Assembly (NCBI GenBank): GCA_905215205.1
Contig: CAJMPK010000068.1
Location: forward strand, 1-7,717
Length of the DNA stretch: 7,717 nt
From: an uncultured bacterium
GTDB lineage: Bacteria > Actinomycetota > Coriobacteriia > Coriobacteriales > Coriobacteriaceae
Direction of reading: 5' to 3'
Below the pieces are notes generated by a model. It saw only the letters and a program-made list of their open reading frames with translations. It had not been told where the DNA came from and searched no databases. Below, in pieces: positions 1 through 5,583 of the stretch. The stretch's first letter is position 1, and every line of letters starts with the position of its first letter. A program made the position numbers and the translations under genes.

Positions 1-275
1 CCTTGGGGGCTGTCAACGAAAACCTCTAGATACACGGTGCCGGGCGTATCTATATGCTTTTGACCTGCGGTTTTGTTGAGTTTGGATGTGAAGGACGGTG
101 GTTCTGGATACAGAGGTGACGTTTCCCAAGGTAACACTTTGGTGTAGTGGAGTACACCTTCAGGATCGAACTTCGATATCGGCTTATTTGCACTTATATA
201 TAGGTCGAGATCGGGGCTTCCCAGACAGAATCGAGCGTGGATAATCTCCCACTTTTGGCGTGGCTTCGAGTCCAA
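1..275 (-). CDS. possible partial ORF, unknown protein, off left edge
   Basis: A minus-strand frame stays open from just after a stop at 285-287 down to base 1, about 94 codons, and leaves the window. I do not recognise the product. The readable peptide includes PISKFDPEGVLHYTK and, near the edge, GTVYLEVFVDSPQ, which looks protein-like rather than random. There is no ATG start. The only upstream candidates are TTG (273-275) and CTG (222-224), and neither has a clear ribosome binding site. The first codons lie inside the 232-297 inverted repeat, where the frame reads KWEIIH. Codons such as ATA, TTA and CTA occur, unlike the housekeeping genes to the right. It may be the start of an accessory gene, a gene remnant, or a chance open frame in about 50% G+C DNA. 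Confidence 0.23.
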   Translation of the reverse strand, partial: MDSKPRQKWEIIHARFCLGSPDLDLYISANKPISKFDPEGVLHYTKVLPWETSPLYPEPPSFTSKLNKTAGQKHIDTPGTVYLEVFVDSPQ

Positions 276-297
276 AGTGGGAGATTATCCACCCTCG
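232..297. repeat. long inverted repeat (23-bp stem), dispersed-repeat candidate
   Basis: Arms 237-255 and 274-292 are perfect 19-nt reverse complements, starting GTGGATAATCTCCCAC. Outside one C/C mismatch the stem continues for 4 bp (CGAG 232-235 with CTCG 294-297). Inside, GG/CC pairs form beyond a bulged T, leaving a loop of about 13 nt. No T-run follows on either side, so it is not a standard intrinsic terminator. Both arms spell KWEIIH when read outward from the palindrome's centre, one on each strand, which could create repeated spurious peptide ends in gene calls. A REP-like or MITE-like interspersed palindrome is the simplest reading, but only one copy is visible here. Confidence 0.7.
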
Positions 298-348
298 TAT
301 GTCCAGAAATCCTCACTCGACCAGGATGACTGGGACCGGTCCGGCCTT

Positions 349-407
349 TGTCTCGATCTGTAACAGTAAGAGGGTTATTCCTCCCCCATCTGTTACAGAT
401 CGAGATA
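349..407. repeat. palindromic unit 1
   Basis: Arms 351-366 and 390-405 are perfect 16-nt reverse complements (TCTCGATCTGTAACAG and CTGTTACAGATCGAGA). G350/T406 and T349/A407 can extend the stem. Inside, after TAA, GAGG (370-373) can pair with CCTC (380-383) around a 6-nt loop. This is the least diverged copy. Confidence 0.8.
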
Positions 408-429
408 TTACGCAGAGACACCAGCTTAC

Positions 430-485
430 GTCTCATTCTGTAACAGTAAGAACGGTTTCAGCCTCTTCGTGTTACAGATCGAGAT
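430..485. repeat. palindromic unit 2
   Basis: Arms 431-445 and 470-484 pair at 13 of 15 positions; the two mismatches are at 435/480 and 436/479. Inside, GAA (450-452) can pair with TTC (466-468) and GG (454-455) with CC (462-463) around a TTTCAG loop. The core sequence differs from unit 1 but keeps a hairpin. Confidence 0.75.
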
Positions 486-506
486 ATTATCGGCCAACCC
501 TTGGCA

Positions 507-567
507 TTGTCTCAATCTGTAACTATAAGGAGGGTTTTCAGCCCACCCGTGTTACAGATCGAGACAA
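507..567. repeat. palindromic unit 3
   Basis: Arms 510-524 and 550-564 pair at 13 of 15 positions. Three further pairs extend the stem outward (507-509 with 565-567). The core pairs GG (529-530) with CC (546-547) and GGG (532-534) with CCC (542-544), across one A/A mismatch, around a TTTTCAG loop. Confidence 0.75.
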
Positions 568-607
568 ACCTGAAGCTTGGTTGGCGCCAAACCCGCTGGC
601 TTATCGA

Positions 608-649
608 CATAAAAAGAAACGGGCCCTGTCCCACAAGGGAACAGGGCCC
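608..649 (-). terminator. intrinsic terminator of tRNA-Thr
   Basis: A 12-bp G+C-rich stem pairs 621-632 with 637-649, with one bulged A at 640 and a 4-nt loop. Read on the minus strand it is followed at once by GTTTCTTTTTAT. No T-run exists on the plus side, so it acts in the direction of the tRNA gene, whose 3' end is 10 nt upstream. Confidence 0.88.
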
Positions 650-659
650 AAAACTCTCA

Positions 660-734
660 TGGAGCCAGTGACAGGAATCGAACCTGCAACCCACTGATTA
701 CAAATCAGTTGCGCTACCGTTGCGCCACACTGGC
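660..734 (-). tRNA. tRNA-Thr (anticodon TGT)
   Basis: The 75-nt minus-strand sequence folds as a standard cloverleaf. The acceptor stem is GCCAGTG/CACTGGC, the D arm is GCGC...GCGC, the anticodon stem ACTGA/TCAGT carries loop TTTGTAA with anticodon TGT, and the T arm is GCAGG-TTCGATT-CCTGT. The CCA end is encoded, preceded by a T discriminator. It decodes ACA threonine codons, and other ACN codons by wobble. It stands alone, with its own terminator and a plausible promoter, and is divergent from the HipA-like gene. Confidence 0.96.
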
Positions 735-764
735 ACACTTGGCGCTTTCACGCGAAGCCAGTTA

Positions 765-793
765 AGAATAAAGGAATTGCGGACGAGGCGCAA
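765..793 (-). promoter_or_regulatory. candidate promoter for tRNA-Thr
   Basis: On the minus strand TTGCGC (788-793) and TATTCT (765-770) are separated by exactly 17 nt. They would place transcription start near 757-759, giving a leader of just over 20 nt before the tRNA 5' end at 734. The match to housekeeping sigma consensus is good in spacing and moderate in sequence. Confidence 0.5.
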
Positions 794-883
794 CAGGCCG
801 CACGACGTTATACAAATATGCAAAATCCAGCAACAACAGGTGCCAGGCCCGTTCATTACTGCCGGTTTACCCTCAATCTTAAA

Positions 884-951
884 ACCATTCGCCGAAACGA
901 ATAGTTTTAATTACAATTGGCTATATAAAACTATTCGTTCTGGCGAAGGGT
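884..951. promoter_or_regulatory. large inverted repeat, likely operator/leader of HTH-HipA gene
   Basis: Arms 884-909 and 926-951 pair at 23 of 26 positions around a 16-nt A+T-rich centre that contains CAATTG and TATA-like sequence (922-929). The core half-site is ACGAATAGTTTTA. The right arm ends within the ribosome binding region of the gene starting at 958. A palindrome this close to a gene that encodes its own helix-turn-helix suggests autorepression; this is inference. Alternatively, if transcription starts upstream of 884, the RNA hairpin would hide the ribosome binding site. A TATATA/TATAAA element (923-929) could be the -10 box, but I see no convincing -35. Confidence 0.6.
945..950 (+). 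promoter_or_regulatory. ribosome binding site of HTH-HipA gene
   Basis: GAAGGG lies 7 nt before the ATG at 958 and supports that start. It sits inside the right arm of the 884-951 inverted repeat. Confidence 0.55.
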
Positions 952-957
952 TTCGCG

Positions 958-2298
958 ATGCTTACTACCAAGGAAGCCGCCGAGCTGCTCGGCATCACTC
1001 CGCGCAGGGTGCAGGAGCTCATAAAAAACGGGGCGCTTGAGGCCCGCAAGGCTTCTGGCGTGTGGCTCATCGACAAAGACAGCGTCGACACGCGACTCCG
1101 CTCCGTGACCAAAACGGGGGGACGTCCCCGCCGCGGCCACGGTAAGAGCGAGATCGCGTTCACCCTCATGAACCGCACGCACGAAGTCGCTCAGCTGGTC
1201 TACAGCATATCGCGAAAAGACTTTACCCACATCGGCGCCGACATAGATTACGCCCACGCCCCTATTGGAGTATTTGGCCCTAATAGCCCCATATCGCTCG
1301 ACTCCTTCCGCATCTGGTGGCGCGGCCGCGGTATCCCGCTCGCACGCATTGGGCTAGCCTCCCTGCTCGCAGAAGCCGCAGTCGATGTTCCCGATGAACT
1401 CGTGCAACGAAATCTTGGCCTCTCCTTATCCGACCAGTATTGGATTAGGCCCCAAGACTCCGGCCTCGCGTGGGAAGATATCAATTTCTTCAATAATGCC
1501 TTTGATGACGTCTCGCTAACCATTGCACCCTTCGCCCCAGAGGGAAAAGTGGCTGCCGCAAAGCCCGACAACACCTCGGACGGCAATCTTCAAAAGTACT
1601 GGACATGCGAGGGCGGGCGTCGAATTCTGCATAAGGCAGGAGCGCACCTGAACCAGGAACCTTATAACGAGCTGGTGGCGACCGCGCTCCACCGTCGCAT
1701 CCTAAACGCCTGCGATTATGTGCCTTACTCGCTCGAGGGCACGGGCACTTCCGCCCTGAGCATATGCGATGTCTTCTTAACTGATGAAGAAGAGTATGTC
1801 CCTGCGTTCTATGTAAACCAGCACGCAAACGCAGATGAACGGCTAACCGACTACGAGCGATACGTAGCAAACTGCGAGGAGCTCGGGGTGACAGGCGTTA
1901 AGGATGCCCTTGACCGCATGATCGTATGTGACGACATCATCGCCAACTATGACCGTCATTGGCGTAACTTTGGCCTTGTGCGAAACGTCAACACGCTAAC
2001 CTGCAGACCAGCCCCCATCTTCGATTCGGGCTCATCGCTCTGGTGCAACATATCTATAGAGGAGCTTAGGGCAGGAGAGCACAGTTTTGCCAGCGCGCAG
2101 TTCCATTCAAGTCCCGCGAAACAAATGTTGCTTGTTGAGGATATGAACTGGTTTGACGGGGACAAACTCAAAGGCTTTGTCGACGAGGCAATCGAGATTC
2201 TGTCTAAAAACGATGCCCTAGCAGCGAGACTGCCTTATCTAAAAGAGGCGCTAACGTGGCGCCTCGAAAGAATGATCGACATCGCTGAATGGAGTTAG
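958..2298 (+). CDS. HTH-fused HipA-like Ser/Thr kinase, 446 aa
   Basis: Residues 1-47 form an excisionase/MerR-type helix-turn-helix (TTKEAAELLGITPRRVQEL, then a wing at about 30-40). Residues 115-190 carry a segment with WWRGRGIPLARIGL and LSLSDQYWI, which I associate from memory with HipA-like proteins. From about 210 the sequence matches a HipA-type kinase core: K226 in RILHKAG as the ATP-contacting lysine, E238 in YNELVA, a hinge near 280-287, NYDRHWRNF (330-338) with catalytic D332 and metal-binding N337, and IFDSG with D356. By family knowledge HipA proteins phosphorylate proteins, classically GltX, and are toxins held by HipB. Here the DNA-binding part is fused and no separate antitoxin gene is adjacent. 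The gene stands alone, is convergent with its downstream neighbour (27-bp gap, no terminator seen), and uses ATA, TTA, CTA and AGG codons more than the housekeeping genes, suggesting transfer. Target and toxicity are unknown; it could instead be a non-toxic regulatory kinase. Confidence 0.75.
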   Translation: MLTTKEAAELLGITPRRVQELIKNGALEARKASGVWLIDKDSVDTRLRSVTKTGGRPRRGHGKSEIAFTLMNRTHEVAQLVYSISRKDFTHIGADIDYAHAPIGVFGPNSPISLDSFRIWWRGRGIPLARIGLASLLAEAAVDVPDELVQRNLGLSLSDQYWIRPQDSGLAWEDINFFNNAFDDVSLTIAPFAPEGKVAAAKPDNTSDGNLQKYWTCEGGRRILHKAGAHLNQEPYNELVATALHRRILNACDYVPYSLEGTGTSALSICDVFLTDEEEYVPAFYVNQHANADERLTDYERYVANCEELGVTGVKDALDRMIVCDDIIANYDRHWRNFGLVRNVNTLTCRPAPIFDSGSSLWCNISIEELRAGEHSFASAQFHSSPAKQMLLVEDMNWFDGDKLKGFVDEAIEILSKNDALAARLPYLKEALTWRLERMIDIAEWS

Positions 2299-2325
2299 CA
2301 AGGCAGCATTGCCCCGCCAACTCCC

Positions 2326-3003
2326 CTACCGTCCGCGCAGGGCCTTGAGCTTGGCCAGGGCATCGGGACTCAGGCGGCTGCCCAGAGTCATCTTGATTTG
2401 CGGAGCTTCCTCTGCCTCGTGAACGTCGTTATCGATCTGTTTGATCTCGTCCACCAGCATACGGCTCGAGATGCGCGTGACGCCCTTGCCCATGACGACA
2501 GCCTGGATCGTGCCGTCGCTCGATACCACGGAGCACGCGCGGCCTTCCTCACGTGCCTCGATGCAGAGCTTCTGCACCACGGTATCGGCCGAAACACCCG
2601 TCGGCGAAAACTCAATGCGCACGCCGCGGGCCGGTAGGTTGGGGCGCTCGCTGGAGATATTGCCCGCGCCGTCAAATACGATCACGGCCTCGTAGCGGCC
2701 CTGGGCAAACGCGGCTACGTCATTAATGAGCGCCGTGCGCGCCATATCGTGAACGTCGCTGGAATACGGATCGTCAGAATGGTCGTACACGAGCTTTTCG
2801 TAGCGCGGCGTACAGTGGATCACGTTGTAGCCGTCGACCACCAGCAGCTCGGGCTTGTTGGAGTGCACCGTCGAGACTGGGTCGGCGATAGCCTGCGCAA
2901 ACGCATTGCCGCCCACGCCGTAGGTCGCGGCCGAAACAATCGGCTTGGCCGAACCCTCGCCAAAGCGCTTGGCCTTGGACTTGGCACGGTTCTTTTTGGA
3001 CAT
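2326..3003 (-). CDS. yacP: YacP/Rae1-family NYN-domain ribonuclease, 225 aa
   Basis: The NYN (PIN-like) fold starts at LLVVDGYNVIH (53-63) with D57 and N60. Further acidic residues expected in the active site are D111 (VIVFDGAG), D140 (SADTVV) and D163 (SSDGT). In Bacillus subtilis the homologue Rae1/YacP is a ribosome-associated endoribonuclease that cuts some mRNAs during translation; the same role is inferred here. The first ~50 residues are a basic, probably flexible extension (KKNRAKSKAKR), longer than in the Bacillus protein, and may bind RNA. A C-terminal tail of about 30 residues follows the domain. The ATG lies 3 nt after the rlmB stop, with GGGGGAGGAG inside the end of rlmB as ribosome binding site, so the two genes are surely co-transcribed. 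rlmB-yacP adjacency is also seen in Firmicutes, which supports the assignment. Confidence 0.85.
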   Translation of the reverse strand: MSKKNRAKSKAKRFGEGSAKPIVSAATYGVGGNAFAQAIADPVSTVHSNKPELLVVDGYNVIHCTPRYEKLVYDHSDDPYSSDVHDMARTALINDVAAFAQGRYEAVIVFDGAGNISSERPNLPARGVRIEFSPTGVSADTVVQKLCIEAREEGRACSVVSSDGTIQAVVMGKGVTRISSRMLVDEIKQIDNDVHEAEEAPQIKMTLGSRLSPDALAKLKALRGR

Positions 3004-3006
3004 GCG

Positions 3007-3927
3007 CTACTCCTCCCCCATGAGCTCGCCAGCGTTGCGGCGCAGCCACTCAAAGCACAGCGCCGTGGTCGCCTGGGCAACATTGAGGCTCTCGGTCATG
3101 CCGCGCTGGGGAAGCTTGGTCAAAAAGTCGCATTTCTCGAGCACCAGGCGCGAGATGCCGTCGCCCTCGGAGCCCATGACGAGCGCCACGCGGCCCTCGA
3201 AGGGAGCATCCCAGCAACTGCCTTCGGCGTGCTCGGAGGCACCGCCCACCCAAAAGCCAGCGGCCTTAAGATCGTCGAGCGCACGGGCGATGTTGGGCAC
3301 CTGCGCGATAGGCAGATGCATGACGGCGCCGGCAGAAGTCTTGTAGCTGCCCACGGTCACGCCGGCGGCGCGCTTGTTGGCAATGATAACGCCCGCGGCG
3401 CCCACAACTTCGGCGGAGCGCACAATGGCACCAAAGTTGCCGTCATCGGTCACGTGGTCGAGCACGACGACAAGGGCCGGACCGTCGCCCGCGCGGTCGA
3501 GGATGTCGGCGACATCCGCGTAGGGGAAGTTACCCACCTCGAGCGCAATGCCCTGGTGAGCGCCATGGCTCGAAAGCGCATCGAGCTGTGCGCGCGGCAC
3601 GTACTTAATACGAACACCCGCGGCGTTGAGGTCATCGACTAGACGCGACAGGGCGGCATCGCGCTCCCCGCCCTCGGCAATGAGTGCGCACTTGATGGGA
3701 AAACCGGTGCGCAGCGCCTCGGCGGCAGCACGACGGCCTTCGATAAACTCACCCTTGGGAGCCTGGACAGCGTCGCGGCCACGCTCGCGCTGCGGACGCG
3801 CAGCCTGAGCTTGGGAGCGCTCGCGCTGACCCTTGGACGCGGCAGTGCAGTCGTTGCGGCGAATCGGACGCGAGCCAGAAGCGGCCTGCTTGCCTCCACG
3901 TGGTGCACGCTTGCGATTGTCGGCCAT
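3007..3927 (-). CDS. rlmB: 23S rRNA (guanosine-2'-O-)-methyltransferase RlmB (TrmH family), 306 aa
   Basis: This SPOUT-family enzyme transfers a methyl group from S-adenosylmethionine to the 2'-O of G2251 (E. coli numbering) in the peptidyl-transferase P-loop of 23S rRNA. The substrate-binding domain spans about 60-135, beginning EFIEGRRAAAEAL. The SPOUT knot has motif 1 DDGNFGAIVRSA (161-172; N164, R170), motif 2 LVMGSEGDGIS (249-259; E254) and motif 3 TESLNVAQA (278-286; N282). Residues 1-58 are a Lys/Arg/Gln-rich disordered extension that is common in actinobacterial homologues. The start is fixed by AAAGGAGG (3935-3942) 7 nt before the ATG. The gene follows cysS after a 186-nt gap containing a hairpin repeat and a terminator-like stem, so it may have its own promoter, although I found no convincing one. 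Other TrmH-type methyltransferases are the only close alternative. Confidence 0.92.
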   Translation of the reverse strand: MADNRKRAPRGGKQAASGSRPIRRNDCTAASKGQRERSQAQAARPQRERGRDAVQAPKGEFIEGRRAAAEALRTGFPIKCALIAEGGERDAALSRLVDDLNAAGVRIKYVPRAQLDALSSHGAHQGIALEVGNFPYADVADILDRAGDGPALVVVLDHVTDDGNFGAIVRSAEVVGAAGVIIANKRAAGVTVGSYKTSAGAVMHLPIAQVPNIARALDDLKAAGFWVGGASEHAEGSCWDAPFEGRVALVMGSEGDGISRLVLEKCDFLTKLPQRGMTESLNVAQATTALCFEWLRRNAGELMGEE

Positions 3928-3960
3928 AAAGCGGCCTCCTTTAAAAAATTTTCAAACAGG

Positions 3961-4002
3961 ACAAAAGAAGCGACCGCTTAAGACGAATAGCTCAAGCGGT
4001 CG
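3961..4002 (-). terminator. probable intrinsic terminator downstream of cysS
   Basis: CGACCGCTT (3971-3979) pairs perfectly with AAGCGGTCG (3994-4002) across a 14-nt loop. Read on the minus strand the stem is followed by CTTCTTTTGTC. The stem is decent, but the loop is long and the T-run is interrupted, so termination before rlmB may be partial. It could instead be an attenuator between cysS and rlmB. Confidence 0.55.
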
Positions 4003-4006
4003 GTAC

Positions 4007-4106
4007 GGGTTTTCCAAGTGCCCGAGATTGCCGTGAAAGAGGAGCGACGCGTACTTGAGTACGCGAGCGACGGTTTGAGCGGCAAGGTCGGGTGCTTGGG
4101 AAACCC
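4007..4106. repeat. ~100-nt imperfect inverted repeat with central hairpin
   Basis: Arms 4007-4033 and 4080-4106 match as reverse complements at 22 of 27 positions. Three of the five differences would be G-U pairs in a plus-strand RNA. In the centre CGCGTAC (4048-4054) pairs perfectly with GTACGCG (4059-4065) around TTGA, and that palindrome is flanked by direct GAGCGAC copies (4042-4048 and 4065-4071). The block begins 8 nt after the cysS stop in transcription direction and ends 4 nt before the terminator-like hairpin. Size and architecture resemble ERIC-type intergenic repeats, but only one copy is in view. It has no plausible reading frame. Confidence 0.72.
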
Positions 4107-4113
4107 GCGGGGA

Positions 4114-5580
4114 TTAGAGAGATTTGATACGGGTGCCGGCGGCGGTATCCTCAATGGTGAGGCCCAGGTCCTTGAGCTGGTCGCGGATGGCGTCGGCCAG
4201 ATCCCAGTTCTTGGCGGCACGGGCCTCGGCGCGGGCTTCGAGAATCTTGGCAGCAGCCTCGTCCACGTCGTCGCCCGTATAGGCAACCAAACCGGCGGCA
4301 ACGCCCAGCAGGCCCAGCGGCAGCTCGACCTTGGGCTCGGGGAGCTCAACGCCAAACGTATCGAGCAGCTCGGCCAGCGTATCGGCGGCGGCAAGCGCGG
4401 CGGCCTTGTCGGCAGCGTCGCCCGCCTGCTCCAGGTACTGGTTGCACTCGGTCACAAAGCCAAAGACGGCACCCATGGCACCAGCGGTGTTAAAGTCGTC
4501 GTCCATGCACTCCTTAAAGGTGGCACGGGTCTCGGCGGCCTTGGCGGCAAACACCTCGGATGCTGCCTCATCGGCATCGGCCGTCGCATGGTTCGCGGCC
4601 CAGCGCAGGTTCTCGACCGTACCGGCGATACGCGTGAGCGAGTTCTCGGCACCCTCCAGGCGCTCCCAAGAAAAGTCGAGCGGCGAGCGATAGCTCGTCT
4701 GCAGCATCAGCAGACGCAGAGCCGCGGCAGAGTGCTGCTCGAGCACCTCGGCCAGCGTAAAGAAGTTTCCGAGCGACTTGGACATCTTCTCACCGTCGAC
4801 CAGCAGCATGCCCGTGTGCATCCAGGTGTTGGAGAAACCCTGGTGCCAGGCGCAGGTGGCCTGGGCGCACTCGTTCTCGTGATGCGGGAAGGCCAGGTCG
4901 GAACCGCCGCCGTGAATATCGATCGGAGTACCAAGGTAGCGGTGAACCATGGCGGCGCACTCGGTATGCCAACCGGGACGGCCCTCGCCCCAGGGGCTCG
5001 GCCAGCTGGGCTCGCCGGGCTTGGCGGCCTTCCACAGGGCAAAGTCGAGCGGGTCGTTCTTGTCCTCGTTCTCCTCGATGCGCGCGCCAACCATAAGGTC
5101 GTCGATGTTGCGGCCCGAGACCTGACCATAGTTGGGATCGCTGCGCACGGCAAAATACACGTCGCCGTTATCGGCGGCGTAAGCGTGGCCCTGCTCGATA
5201 AGCGTCTTGATCATGGCGATCATGGGGCCGATCTCCTTGGTGGCGCGGGGGCGCACATCGGGATCGAGCACGTTGGCGGCGCGCATGACGCCGATGAACT
5301 TATCGGAGAACTCCGTCGCGACTTCGGCGGGCGTACGGCCCTGCTCGTTGGCGCGCTTGATGATCTTGTCATCGACATCGGTAAGGTTCTGGGCGAACGT
5401 GACCTCGTAGCCGCTCGCGATGAGCCAGCGACGAATCACGTCAAAGCTGATGAACGTACGGGCATTGCCGATGTGGATGTTGTCGTAGACCGTGGGGCCG
5501 CACACGTACATGCGGACCTTGCCGGACTCGATGGGCTGGAACTCTTCCTTTTTATGGGTAGCGCTGTTGTAGATACGCAT
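4114..5580 (-). CDS. cysS: cysteinyl-tRNA synthetase, 488 aa
   Basis: A cytosolic class I aminoacyl-tRNA synthetase that charges tRNA-Cys with cysteine using ATP. The length is somewhat above the E. coli enzyme. The Rossmann fold opens with MYVCGPTVYDNIHIGNAR (24-41), holding zinc ligand C27 and the HIGH-type signature HIGN (36-39). The other zinc ligands are C208 (GWHTEC), H233 and E237 (PHHENE), exactly one position before those of the E. coli enzyme. The KMSKS loop is at 265-269. From about 300 an alpha-helical anticodon-binding region follows, with an Ala-rich helical stretch at about 370-400, and the end (AKNWDLADAIRDQL) is the usual C-terminal signature. The start is fixed by AAGGAGT (5586-5592) 5 nt upstream, which overlaps the ispF stop; the genes are 3 nt apart and likely translationally coupled. 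Confidence 0.97.
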   Translation of the reverse strand: MRIYNSATHKKEEFQPIESGKVRMYVCGPTVYDNIHIGNARTFISFDVIRRWLIASGYEVTFAQNLTDVDDKIIKRANEQGRTPAEVATEFSDKFIGVMRAANVLDPDVRPRATKEIGPMIAMIKTLIEQGHAYAADNGDVYFAVRSDPNYGQVSGRNIDDLMVGARIEENEDKNDPLDFALWKAAKPGEPSWPSPWGEGRPGWHTECAAMVHRYLGTPIDIHGGGSDLAFPHHENECAQATCAWHQGFSNTWMHTGMLLVDGEKMSKSLGNFFTLAEVLEQHSAAALRLLMLQTSYRSPLDFSWERLEGAENSLTRIAGTVENLRWAANHATADADEAASEVFAAKAAETRATFKECMDDDFNTAGAMGAVFGFVTECNQYLEQAGDAADKAAALAAADTLAELLDTFGVELPEPKVELPLGLLGVAAGLVAYTGDDVDEAAAKILEARAEARAAKNWDLADAIRDQLKDLGLTIEDTAAGTRIKSL

Positions 5581-5583
5581 TCG

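Larger units (their letters stand above)
349..567. repeat. array of three palindromic hairpin units, ~80-bp period
   Basis: Three related imperfect palindromes start at about 351, 431 and 510. Each has a conserved outer stem, TCTCGATCTGTAACA on the left and TGTTACAGATCGAGA on the right, around a 23-26 nt core. Units are separated by 25-nt unrelated spacers (406-430 and 485-509), both beginning TATTA. The right arm is identical in all three units over 15 nt, while the left arm drifts. The array lies beyond the terminator of the tRNA gene, so no recognised gene obviously transcribes it. It could be a BIME-like cluster of repetitive extragenic palindromes, a set of protein-binding sites, or a structured RNA. 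It holds no credible coding sequence. Confidence 0.8.

Noticed and set aside
141..177. Small palindromes GGTGTA-6-TACACC (141-158) and ATCGAACTTCGAT (165-177), as operators
   Set aside because: Short enough to arise by chance and inside the possible left-edge frame; no promoter elements around them.
194..436. 80-aa minus-strand ORF
   Set aside because: Built from the same palindromic repeats, with no ribosome binding site and no recognisable domain.
349..567. CRISPR-like array (repeats with 25-nt spacers)
   Set aside because: Only three units, each a ~57-nt palindrome with a variable core, longer than its spacers, and no cas gene in the window.
581..590. Perfect 10-bp palindrome TTGGCGCCAA, and a similar GGACCGGTCC at 333-342
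   Set aside because: Single short sites with no partner or context; not enough to name a regulator.
260..697. 145-aa plus-strand ORF
   Set aside because: It runs straight through the inverted repeats, the terminator and part of the tRNA; the peptide repeats VTDRD/SICN because of the palindromes.
660..734. tRNA-Thr as attachment site for an element carrying the kinase gene
   Set aside because: Integration normally uses the tRNA 3' end (left side here), but the kinase gene lies on the 5' side; no integrase and no duplicated tRNA end is visible.
720..1040. 106-aa plus-strand ORF upstream of the kinase gene, as a possible antitoxin
   Set aside because: It starts inside the tRNA, crosses the operator palindrome and overlaps the kinase start out of frame; the peptide resembles no HipB-type protein.
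2302..2313. Terminator between the convergent kinase and yacP genes
   Set aside because: Only a 4-bp GGCA/TGCC stem and no T-run on either strand.
2749..3642. 297-aa plus-strand ORF opposite yacP/rlmB
   Set aside because: Antisense shadow of two well-supported genes, with His/Ala/Gly-biased composition and no motif.
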